Shown: in pieces, positions 1 to 6,552 of the stretch
Position numbering within the stretch: the first letter of the stretch is position 1
Layout of the letters: every line of letters starts with the position of its first letter
Source of the DNA: Myxococcales bacterium
GTDB taxonomy: Bacteria; Myxococcota; Polyangia; Polyangiales; Polyangiaceae
Length of the DNA stretch: 7,624 bases
Reading direction: 5' to 3'
NCBI GenBank assembly: GCA_020430865.1
Contig: JAGQIY010000984.1
Span: forward strand, 1 to 7,624
The notes under the pieces: generated by a model
Told to the model about the DNA's origin: nothing
The model's database searches: none
The model's input: the letters and a program-made list of their open reading frames with translations, nothing else
Made by a program: the position numbers and the translations under genes

Positions 1-2414
1 CGGGCGCGCCTCGGGTCGGCAGAGCAGACCCTTCTGGTTTCCCTGAGGAATGTGATGACTCCTGCGAGACAGCCTGCGCGCGCCTCGACGAGTGCGGCGG
101 CGGGGACTCCGAGTATCCGATGGATCGCGAACGCTGCGTCGCGCTCTGCGGCAGCGCAAGGGGAGGGCCGGCGTGGGGCGACATCTCGGGCAACTTCCGC
201 TGTTGCACGAGCCAGGATAGCTGCAGCGACGTCAAGAACTGCGGTGGGTACCTGTCGGTTCCCGAGCCGATCAATGCCTGCAACCAGCTCTGCGGCTGCT
301 TGTTCGGGAGCTCGAACGCACCCTCACCCCCGACCGGGGCTGTGGCTCCTCCCGGATATACGTTCTCGACGGACAGCGTGGTCGTGAAGCAACTGGACGC
401 GCAGTCGGGCCCCAGCGCGCTGCTGCCAGGCGCCAAGCCCCTCTTCCGAGGTCGGTACTCCGCCTACCAGCTGCCGTTCCCGCTCACTCGAGCGCAGCTG
501 GAGCGCCGGGGGCTGGAGGCGCTGCCCACCTTCGTGGACGCTGCGGGGCGCCTCGCCGGAGGTACCGCTGGGCTGTCGGTCAGGCTCAGCGACGCGACAC
601 GGCTCGGCGAGGTGACACGCGTCGCTGCTGGCTTCGGCTTCGCGGCTCCCCAGAAGCTCAGGTATGGCCGCAACCTGTATTATCTGCAAGGAAAAGATGC
701 CTGGGCCGCGTTGGACGCCCGCGCTGCCCTCGCGAGGCTCTCGGGGGTTCAGGTCGAGGTGGACATGGTGCGCCGCCACACCGAGACCTACCACCCGCTC
801 GACCCGTTGTTCTCACGGCAGTGGCACCTCGAGAACCGTGGTGACAGAGACAGCGTGCGTGGCGTGGACTCTCGAGTCGCCGAAGCCTGGGACCTGGGCT
901 TCGGACGCGGGGACGTGATCATCGGGGTGAACGACGACGGGGTCGCCGTGAACCACAAGGACCTGGCCTTCGACACCCTGGCGCCGCTCAACTTCCCGGA
1001 CGACTGGGAGTCGCGGCTCGCCGTGGGTGCGTTCGCCGGACACGGCACCTCCGTGGCGGGAGTCGCGGCCGCGAACGGCGACAACGGCTACGGTGGTGCG
1101 GGGGTCTGTCCGGGGTGCCGCGTGTTGCCGCATTGGTTCGGAGAGTTCGGTTCGTCCAATGCGGTGACCGACAAGGACATCGCTGACGGCTTCTCGGAGC
1201 TGGTGGATGCCGGCGCGTGGGTGATCAACAACAGCTGGGGCGCCTCCGGGGGAGATCCGAGGTTTCAGGTGACGAAGTTCGGGCTCTCGGTCGTCCCGCA
1301 GCTCGTGAAGGCCGCCTTCGACTACGCGGAGACGGAGGGCCGAGACGGAAAGGGGACGGTGATCCTCTTTGCCGCAGGGAACTCCAACGAGATCATGAAC
1401 GACTACGGCGCCTACGACACGGTGCTGGGCGTCACGGCGGTCGACGATCAGGGGCTCAAGGCGTACTACAGCAACTACGGACCCGCGGTGGACATCGCCG
1501 CGCCGTCCAACGGTGGGCTGAACGGCATCACCACCACGGCCGCACCGGATCGCTACACGAACGCCTTCGGCGGCACCTCCTCCGCCTGCCCCTTCGCCTC
1601 GGGGGTAGCTGGCCTGGTGCTCAGCGCAAACCCGGAGCTGACCGCGGCTGAGGTGCGCGACATCCTGCGCGCCTCGGCCTCCAAGATCGACCCGGTTTGG
1701 GGACAGTGGCAGGACGGCTTCTCGCCCTTCTATGGCTGGGGACTCGTCAACGCCTACGTCGCGGTGCGCATGGCGACGGGCTGCACGGACCCGGCTGACT
1801 GCCAGGCGCCGAGCGATGCCTGCGGCGAGGACTGCGCCGGAGAGCAGTGCGCAGAGTGCCGCACGGATGCCAACTGCGCCGAGGGTTACCGCTGTCAGGC
1901 TCTGCCCGCGCTGGGCAAGCAGGTCTGCGTGGCCGAAGCGGGCAGCGGTTCGTGTCCGCAGGGAACCGACGAAGTCGGCGACTTCTGCGTACCCCAGCCG
2001 AGCACCTGTGGCGTGTGCGAGAGCGAGGAGCGCTGCAACGGTCGCGACGACGACTGCGACGGAGCCATCGACGAGGACGCGGGGTGCGAGACCCAGTGGT
2101 GCGTGCAGGGCGGCGAGGGCTGTGGAGACGACGGCCGCTGCGCTGGCGTCACGTGCACCGCCAAGTGCACGGCGCAGATGCCGTGCGAAGGCAGCGCGAG
2201 CTGCGACCCGGTGAAGGACCGCTACGGTCACGCGGCGCAGGCGTTGACAGGCTGCAACGAGGACTACTCCTCGGGCTGTCCTGCGGGCTGTCAGCTGCTG
2301 GCGTCGTCGCTGCCCGATGCGGACCTCCAGGACTTCGTCAGCTGCATGGATGACGCCGGCTCCACGTGTTCAGCCGCGCAGGCGTGCGCCCTCAAGTTGC
2401 CGGTCAAGTTCTGA
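1..2414 (+). CDS. Secreted kexin/furin-like S8 serine protease with flanking Cys-rich domains (5' partial)
   Basis: This is a subtilisin-family (S8) endopeptidase, probably exported. The frame is open from position 3 to the stop at 2412-2414 (803 codons visible), and cysteine-rich sequence precedes the first ATG at 120, so the true start and any signal peptide lie before the window. Residues below count from the codon at 3. About 85 N-terminal residues are Cys-rich. A pro-region-like stretch follows, ending near DPLFSRQWHLENRG, a motif that precedes the catalytic domain in kexins. The triad is visible: Asp311 in VNDDGV, His347 in GHGTSVAG and Ser526 in GTSSACP, with oxyanion Asn460 in AAGNS. 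The DDG form and the spacing resemble furin/kexin more than subtilisin. No P-domain is recognisable after the catalytic domain. Instead about 215 residues with roughly 29 cysteines follow, including CNGRDDDCDGAIDED (Cys678 onward), a MopE-like metal-binding motif. Family assignment is firm; substrate is unknown. It ends 175 bp before the next gene and is probably a separate unit. Confidence 0.93.
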   Translation, partial: GAPRVGRADPSGFPEECDDSCETACARLDECGGGDSEYPMDRERCVALCGSARGGPAWGDISGNFRCCTSQDSCSDVKNCGGYLSVPEPINACNQLCGCLFGSSNAPSPPTGAVAPPGYTFSTDSVVVKQLDAQSGPSALLPGAKPLFRGRYSAYQLPFPLTRAQLERRGLEALPTFVDAAGRLAGGTAGLSVRLSDATRLGEVTRVAAGFGFAAPQKLRYGRNLYYLQGKDAWAALDARAALARLSGVQVEVDMVRRHTETYHPLDPLFSRQWHLENRGDRDSVRGVDSRVAEAWDLGFGRGDVIIGVNDDGVAVNHKDLAFDTLAPLNFPDDWESRLAVGAFAGHGTSVAGVAAANGDNGYGGAGVCPGCRVLPHWFGEFGSSNAVTDKDIADGFSELVDAGAWVINNSWGASGGDPRFQVTKFGLSVVPQLVKAAFDYAETEGRDGKGTVILFAAGNSNEIMNDYGAYDTVLGVTAVDDQGLKAYYSNYGPAVDIAAPSNGGLNGITTTAAPDRYTNAFGGTSSACPFASGVAGLVLSANPELTAAEVRDILRASASKIDPVWGQWQDGFSPFYGWGLVNAYVAVRMATGCTDPADCQAPSDACGEDCAGEQCAECRTDANCAEGYRCQALPALGKQVCVAEAGSGSCPQGTDEVGDFCVPQPSTCGVCESEERCNGRDDDCDGAIDEDAGCETQWCVQGGEGCGDDGRCAGVTCTAKCTAQMPCEGSASCDPVKDRYGHAAQALTGCNEDYSSGCPAGCQLLASSLPDADLQDFVSCMDDAGSTCSAAQACALKLPVKF

Positions 2415-2547
2415 GGCGCCGCCCGTCGCGGCCCGTCGCTGCTCGAACCAACCAGCTAATCTCATTCGTTTCAGCCAGTTACACGGCGCCGGGAGCCGCC
2501 CACCAGGCGTGGTTCCGAGAATCCACCCCCGCCCGGTCGATTTTTCC
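2415..2547. other. Intergenic region with short tandem repeat
   Basis: This gap between the protease stop and the operator holds no convincing gene. Two adjacent 10-mers, GCCCGTCGCG (2421-2430) and GCCCGTCGCT (2431-2440), form a 9/10 direct repeat. I see no strong hairpin that would serve as a terminator for the protease gene, only arms of four bases or fewer. Base composition becomes AT-rich from about 2541, marking the promoter zone of the following operon. Confidence 0.5.
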
Positions 2548-2573
2548 TGACAATCCGTCAACAAATGTTAATT
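2547..2573 (+). promoter_or_regulatory. Possible sigma-70-like promoter of the TetR operon
   Basis: The only AT-rich patch near the operon start contains CTGACA (2547-2552) as a possible -35 element and GTTAAT (2567-2572) or TTAATT (2568-2573) as a possible -10. The spacer is 14-15 bp, shorter than the usual 17, so the exact boxes are uncertain. The elements lie within the twin palindromes, so a bound regulator would block RNA polymerase. Evidence is composition and weak box matches only. Confidence 0.3.
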
Positions 2574-2585
2574 GACGATTCGTCA
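2548..2585. promoter_or_regulatory. Twin palindromic operator, probable TetR-family autoregulatory site
   Basis: Two 13-bp palindromes lie just before and across the start region of the TetR gene. Site 1 is TGACAATCCGTCA (2548-2560), with 4-bp perfect arms. Site 2 is TGACGATTCGTCA (2573-2585), with 6-bp perfect arms around a central T. They match at 11 of 13 positions and are 25 bp apart centre to centre. The inner arms also form GTCAA-N10-TTGAC (2557-2576), so a single 20-bp site is an alternative reading. TetR-family dimers usually bind such palindromes next to their own gene, so autorepression is inferred. The centre spacing is about 2.4 helical turns, so two dimers would not sit on exactly the same face. 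Confidence 0.7.
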
Positions 2586-2589
2586 GCTA

Positions 2590-3195
2590 ATGCCCCGTCC
2601 CCCGGAACCCGAGAAACGCCGAGAGCTCGCACGGCGCGCCGTGAAGGTGCTGCAGCGTGAGGGCATGGACGTCTCCACCAGTCGCCTGGCGGAGGTGCTC
2701 GAGATCAAGCGTCCCACGCTGCTCTATCACTTCCCTAACCGCGCGGATATTGCCGAGACGGCGCTCGAAGATTTGCTCAGCGAGCAGATGACCTTCGTCA
2801 TGCAGCACGTCGGGTGTCATGAGCACCCGATCGACCGCCTGTTCGCTCAGGTTCGAGCCGTTCACGCGTTTCACCACGGCAACGAACAGCGGATCGTCTT
2901 CCTGTCGCAGGCGATCGCCACGACGGGCAGCGCGCGGATGAGTCAGATCATGGAGGTCGGCAACCGCGTATTCGAGGCGCAGCGCGTCGCGACCGCCGAG
3001 CGGCTCCGTGAGGGTATGCGTCGAGGAGTGGTGGCGGACTGCGATGCAGAGGCGCTGGTCGCTCTGGTTCGCGCCGTCATCGACGGCCTGATGGTGCAAA
3101 GGGTGATGACCGGTCTCGAGCTCGAGCCGGTGCACGAACTGCTTTGGGAGCGGGTGTTGAAGCCGCTCAAGCTGAGAGAGTGGGAGGAATCATGA
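2590..3195 (+). CDS. TetR/AcrR-family transcriptional regulator
   Basis: This 201-residue protein, a normal length for TetR-family regulators, has an N-terminal DNA-binding domain. The helix-turn-helix reads STSRLAEVLEIKRPTLLYHF followed by PNRADIAETAL, the usual TetR recognition-helix pattern (T-LYYHF-like). The C-terminal part (about residue 60 onward) is the variable, mostly helical ligand-binding and dimerisation domain. I chose the ATG at 2590. A TTG at 2572 is in frame and would add six residues, but it lies on the edge of the 2573-2585 operator and leaves an unusually long arm before helix 1. Neither start has a visible Shine-Dalgarno sequence, so translation may be near-leaderless. 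The stop overlaps the next start by ATGA (3192-3195), so the protein is co-transcribed with the lyase and hydrolase. It most likely represses its own operon and responds to the substrate or a product of those enzymes. Ligand unknown. Confidence 0.9.
   Translation: MPRPPEPEKRRELARRAVKVLQREGMDVSTSRLAEVLEIKRPTLLYHFPNRADIAETALEDLLSEQMTFVMQHVGCHEHPIDRLFAQVRAVHAFHHGNEQRIVFLSQAIATTGSARMSQIMEVGNRVFEAQRVATAERLREGMRRGVVADCDAEALVALVRAVIDGLMVQRVMTGLELEPVHELLWERVLKPLKLREWEES
3183..3188 (+). promoter_or_regulatory. Ribosome binding site deciding the lyase start
   Basis: GGAGGA, four bases before the ATG at 3192 when GGAGG is taken as the core, is a strong Shine-Dalgarno sequence inside the end of the TetR gene. 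It supports the ATG at 3192 over an in-frame GTG at 3144, which lies deep inside the TetR coding region. Confidence 0.75.
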
Positions 3196-4628
3196 GTCAG
3201 TCGAATTTTCCCGAGCGCGGCCAGAGCCGCGATGAAGTCCTGGCTGCGCTGGCGGATCAGCGCTCTCGGGACCTGAAGAGCGACGGTAGCGCGTTCGCGT
3301 TCGTCTACGACGCCGGTGAGCCTCTACGCGAGCTGGCGCGTGAGGCGTTCGCTGCTTGCATGAGCATCAACGGCCTCGACCCGACGGTGTATCCGTCGGC
3401 GCGCAAGATCGAGAACGCCGTGGTGGCTGCCTCCCTCGAGCTGATGCATGCCCCGGAGGGAGCCGTCGGCACGGCCACGGCGGGAGGCACCGAGAGCGTG
3501 CTGCTCGCCGTGAAGGCGGCGCGGGACTACGCGCGCAAGACGAAGCCTGAGATCACCTCACCGAAGATGCTGCTGCCAGAGACGGCGCACGCCTGCTTCC
3601 ACAAGGCGGCCCACTACTTCGGCGTCGAGGTCGTGGTCGTCGACGTGGACCCCAGAACGTTCCGCGCGGATGTCGCTGACGCGAAGAGCAAGATGAGCGA
3701 CGACGTGATCTTGATCGTCGGCTCGGCGCCCAGCTACGCCCACGGCGTGGTCGACCCGATCCCCGAGCTCTCGGAGCTCGCCCGGGAGCACGGCGTGCTG
3801 ATGCATGTCGATGCTTGCGTGGGAGGCTGCGTGCTCCCATTCATGGTCGACAATGGCGAGCAGCTGCCTGCCTTCGATTTCTCGCTCCCGGGAGTCACCA
3901 GCATCTCGATGGATCTCCACAAGTACGGCTTCGCGCCCAAGGGGATCTCCATCGTGCTGCAGCGGACGCGCGCCTTGCGGGACGCACAGTACTACGCGTG
4001 TGCGACCTGGAGCGGCTACTCCATCGTGAACTCGACGACGCTTGGCTCGAAGTCGGTGGCGGCGATGGGCGCGGCGTACGCGCTGCTGCATCACCTCGGC
4101 CGGGAAGGCTATCGCGAGCGCGTGGCCGCGATGTGGTCCGCGACTCAGGAGCTGGTCGAGGCGATCGAGGCGTTGCCAGGCCTGGAGCTCCTGACACGCC
4201 CCGACGCGAACCTGTTCGCGTTCAAGACGACCGAGGGCGACCTGTTCGAGCTAGCGGATCGCCTGACGGAGTGCGGCTGGCACGTACAGCCAACCTACGC
4301 CTACGGGCGCTCACCGGCGCACATCCACCTCACGCTCGACCCGGGCAACGCAGCCCGCGTGAAGCCTTTCCTCGAGGATCTGAAGCGGTGTCTGGTCGAC
4401 TTACCGGCTCCGGTCGATCCACCCGCGCAGGTGGTGCAGATGCTGGAGGCAGCGGCGAGCTCCCAGGGCGCCGGCGACCTCGACGCTGGCATGCTGATGC
4501 AGCAGCTTGGGATTACCGACGGACAGCTGCCTGGCCGCGCCGCGATGATCCACCGCCTGCTCAACGCGGCGTCCCCGAAGACCCGAGAAGCGCTGCTGGT
4601 GTTGTTCATCGGGGAGCTCTTCTCGTGA
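3192..4628 (+). CDS. Sphingosine-1-phosphate-lyase-like PLP-dependent enzyme
   Basis: This 478-residue cytoplasmic enzyme belongs to the group II PLP decarboxylase fold and most resembles sphingosine-1-phosphate lyase (human SGPL1, yeast Dpl1), which splits phosphorylated long-chain bases into a fatty aldehyde and phosphoethanolamine. Visible landmarks are YPSARKIEN, TAGGTES (96-102, PLP phosphate loop), His133 in TAHACFHKAAHYFG (ring stacking), Asp207 in HVDACVGG (pyridine nitrogen) and Lys244 in VTSISMDLHKYGFAPKG, the Schiff-base lysine in a stretch nearly identical to the eukaryotic one. No N-terminal membrane anchor is present, as in bacterial homologues. Two differences stand out: the family's GSRPG is GSKSV here (285-289), and about 70 residues of helical C-terminal tail follow the usual core. 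The gene overlaps TetR (ATGA) and the next gene (GTGA). Family membership is well supported. The true substrate could be another phosphorylated or plain amino compound, or the enzyme could be a related decarboxylase. Confidence 0.88.
   Translation: MSQSNFPERGQSRDEVLAALADQRSRDLKSDGSAFAFVYDAGEPLRELAREAFAACMSINGLDPTVYPSARKIENAVVAASLELMHAPEGAVGTATAGGTESVLLAVKAARDYARKTKPEITSPKMLLPETAHACFHKAAHYFGVEVVVVDVDPRTFRADVADAKSKMSDDVILIVGSAPSYAHGVVDPIPELSELAREHGVLMHVDACVGGCVLPFMVDNGEQLPAFDFSLPGVTSISMDLHKYGFAPKGISIVLQRTRALRDAQYYACATWSGYSIVNSTTLGSKSVAAMGAAYALLHHLGREGYRERVAAMWSATQELVEAIEALPGLELLTRPDANLFAFKTTEGDLFELADRLTECGWHVQPTYAYGRSPAHIHLTLDPGNAARVKPFLEDLKRCLVDLPAPVDPPAQVVQMLEAAASSQGAGDLDAGMLMQQLGITDGQLPGRAAMIHRLLNAASPKTREALLVLFIGELFS
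4611..4616 (+). promoter_or_regulatory. Ribosome binding site for the MlrC-like gene
   Basis: GGGGAG, eight bases before the GTG at 4625, sits inside the end of the lyase gene. It supports GTG 4625 as the start and implies translational coupling through the GTGA overlap. A TTG at 4664 in the same frame is the only other nearby candidate. Confidence 0.6.
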
Positions 4629-6304
4629 GGGCGCGGCTGACATCCGGGCTGAAACAGCGGCTGTTGAGTCGCGGCGCTGACTGGCTGGCCAAGCGGGAGT
4701 CTGCGGGTGAGCTGGGGCGCGGCGGCAAGCCGCTCCGCATCGCCTACGGTCGGATCTTCCACGAGGCCAATGCCTTCTCTCCGGTGCCGACGCACCCCGA
4801 CGACTTCCGCCGCATGCATCACCTGGTCGATGGTGAGCTGGCGAAAGCCGCGAGCCTCGAGGGGGAGGAGCTCAAGGGCTACATGCCCCACGCCGAGCTG
4901 AGCGGCTTCGTGCACGCCGCGAAGCTCGCCGCCGACGTGGAGACGGTGCCGCTCAGCTCTTCGCTCGCGGTGCCAGGTGGCCCTGTGACGGCGGAGTGCT
5001 TCGAGTGGTTGCTTCAAGAACTTCTCGGACGCCTCCAGCAGGCTGGCCAGCTGGATGGGGTGTACTTGGCTCTGCACGGCTCGATGGAGGTGCAGGGGCT
5101 CGACGAGTCCCCCGAAGGTCTGATCATTCGCCGCGTGCGTGAGCTGCTCGGTCCCGACGCAGGGATCGCCGTCAGCTTCGATCTGCACGCAAACCTCGCG
5201 GCGGAGCTGATCGAGCCGGTCGACGTGCTCATCGCCTACCGCACCAATCCGCACTGGGATCTCGCCCCGACGGGGTTCCGGGCCGGGAATCGACTCGTCC
5301 GCTACCTCCGCGGCCAGACGCGACCAGTTCATGCCTGGCGCAAGTTGCCGATGGTGCTCGGAGGAGGAACGTCCATCGACTTCCTCGCCCCCATGCGCGG
5401 AGTGTTCCGCTACATGCGCAAGCTCGAGGCCGACCCCCGGGTGCTCAGCGCGAGCCTGTTCATGGTGCATCCCTACACCAGCGCGGAGAACCTCGGCTGG
5501 GCGGTCCACATCACGACCAACGGCGATGCCTCGCTCGCCGAGCGCCTGGCAGACGACCTGGCAGAGCGTGCCTGGGAGCAGCGGAAGGTGCAGTTGCCGC
5601 CGCTGCTCGACGTGGAGCAGGCCCTGGACGCGGTGGTCAAGAGCCCCGCACGCCACGCGGGACCGATCACGCTCGTGGACGTCGACGACATCGTGGGCGC
5701 CGGAGCGCCGGGCGGAAACACACACATCGTCCAGGCGCTCGCGCGACACGACCGTGGTCTCAAGGCGTTCGTCCCGGTGCACGATCCGGATCTGGTGAGC
5801 GAGCTCTGGGACGTGGCGCTGAACTCGGTGCTGGAGGTCGTGGTCAGGGGGACTCCGGGCTACGATCAGCCCGAGGTGCGCCTGTCCGCGCGCGTCGCAG
5901 GGCGACAGGAGTCGGACTTCGGTCGCCAAGTCCGCCTGGATGTACCCCACCGCTCCGCCAAGACCCCCGACGATTGCTTCCACGTCGTGATCTCCGAGCG
6001 CGCGCCGCTGCCGATCCGCCCTCGCTTCTGGACAGAGCTTGGACTTTCCCCAAGGAAAGCAGATCTGATCGTCCAGAAGAACTTCTTCCACTATCGGATC
6101 TTCTACACCGCGCTCTCCTTCAAGCATCTCCCGGTGGTGAGCTCCGGAGCGACGAGCCTCGAGCGGGTACGCACCAGGCGCTACGCCGTCCCCGCGTATC
6201 CTGGCTCCGAACCCGAGGACTGGCAGAGTTACGATCCCACCCTCAGAGCGCTCGGAGGTGTGCGCCGTCCCGTCGAGCTGGGCACCTCCGAGGCTCGCCT
6301 CTGA
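4625..6304 (+). CDS. MlrC/M81-family zinc metallohydrolase
   Basis: This 559-residue protein belongs to the family named after MlrC, the last enzyme of microcystin degradation, which hydrolyses amide bonds of the linear product. The N-terminal domain (about 37-330) carries RIAYGRIFHEANAFSP, DGVYLALHGSM, AVSFDLHANL and YRTNPHWD. The C-terminal MlrC_C domain (about 345-530) begins near LVDVDDIVGAGAPGGNTH (Asp352, Asp354). Zinc ligands described for MlrC are Glu56, Asp184, His186 and His208. The counterparts here are Glu47, Asp186, His188 and His210, with the same Asp-His-His spacing, so it is probably an active metalloenzyme. The start is GTG, overlapping the lyase stop (GTGA). It adds about 36 basic residues before the conserved core, which most relatives lack. 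No signal peptide or clear membrane segment is seen, so it is probably cytoplasmic. The family is widespread in bacteria with no microcystin link, so the name should not be read as a substrate. It likely acts before or after the lyase on the same compound. Confidence 0.9.
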   Translation: MRARLTSGLKQRLLSRGADWLAKRESAGELGRGGKPLRIAYGRIFHEANAFSPVPTHPDDFRRMHHLVDGELAKAASLEGEELKGYMPHAELSGFVHAAKLAADVETVPLSSSLAVPGGPVTAECFEWLLQELLGRLQQAGQLDGVYLALHGSMEVQGLDESPEGLIIRRVRELLGPDAGIAVSFDLHANLAAELIEPVDVLIAYRTNPHWDLAPTGFRAGNRLVRYLRGQTRPVHAWRKLPMVLGGGTSIDFLAPMRGVFRYMRKLEADPRVLSASLFMVHPYTSAENLGWAVHITTNGDASLAERLADDLAERAWEQRKVQLPPLLDVEQALDAVVKSPARHAGPITLVDVDDIVGAGAPGGNTHIVQALARHDRGLKAFVPVHDPDLVSELWDVALNSVLEVVVRGTPGYDQPEVRLSARVAGRQESDFGRQVRLDVPHRSAKTPDDCFHVVISERAPLPIRPRFWTELGLSPRKADLIVQKNFFHYRIFYTALSFKHLPVVSSGATSLERVRTRRYAVPAYPGSEPEDWQSYDPTLRALGGVRRPVELGTSEARL

Positions 6305-6306
6305 CC

Positions 6307-6364
6307 CCCCGACGGCCGAGCTCGCGCCGCGAGCACTGACCACCTCGCGGCGCGCGCGTCGGGG
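6307..6364 (+). terminator. Two-part GC-rich hairpin after the operon, likely terminator
   Basis: Two bases after the MlrC-like stop codon, CCCCGACG (6307-6314) pairs perfectly with CGTCGGGG (6357-6364). Inside it, CGCGCCGCGAG (6323-6333) pairs perfectly with CTCGCGGCGCG (6344-6354), leaving a 10-base loop and an asymmetric internal loop. That makes 19 base pairs, almost all G-C. There is no T-run after it, so it is not a classical intrinsic terminator. In high-GC genomes such structures can still end or stabilise transcripts. Confidence 0.65.
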
Positions 6365-6549
6365 TCCGAGTCCGCCCACCTGGGCGCCCAGATCCGGCGT
6401 CTTCTCGAGGCATTGGCCCCCACCCCCTCGGGTTCCGCTGGCGCACCGCCGCACTTGGTCAGCGCCCCGTTTGCTGGTACGACACTCGCCACTTTGGCGC
6501 CAGCTTACGAGGACTTTCCCGCCCTGCGCCGTGAGCGGGACACGAGCGA
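6365..6549. other. Intergenic region before the glycosyltransferase
   Basis: No gene is supported here. It holds a perfect 12-bp palindrome, CTGGGCGCCCAG (6380-6391), and a spaced inverted repeat, GCTGGCGC (6437-6444) with GCGCCAGC (6497-6504). A weak promoter candidate is TTGGTC (6455-6460), 17 bp, then TACGAC (6478-6483) with a TG one base upstream (extended -10 form). Each box matches consensus at only about three of six positions, so I give it little weight. Confidence 0.4.
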
Positions 6550-6552
6550 GTG

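Noticed and set aside
120..122. ATG at 120 as the true start of the protease
   Set aside because: The frame is open to the left edge and encodes Cys-rich sequence continuous with the domain after 120. A start at 120 would also leave no signal peptide.
813..2231. 472-codon open frame on the - strand inside the protease gene
   Set aside because: The + strand frame carries the full subtilase triad. The antisense product has no motif and a typical shadow composition.
2810..2830. Inverted repeat TCGGGTG-N7-CACCCGA inside the TetR gene
   Set aside because: A 7-bp arm in GC-rich coding sequence is expected by chance, and nothing nearby suggests a regulatory role.
3815..4624. Extension of the MlrC-like frame upstream to 3815 within the lyase gene
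   Set aside because: The added 270 residues are an Arg-rich shadow of the lyase. The GTG at 4625, with a ribosome site and a GTGA overlap, is the sensible start.
4301..6454. 717-codon open frame on the - strand covering the MlrC-like gene
   Set aside because: It mirrors a real gene in GC-rich DNA, where antisense frames stay open by codon bias. Its translation is low-complexity, rich in Arg, His, Ala and Gly, with no recognisable motif.
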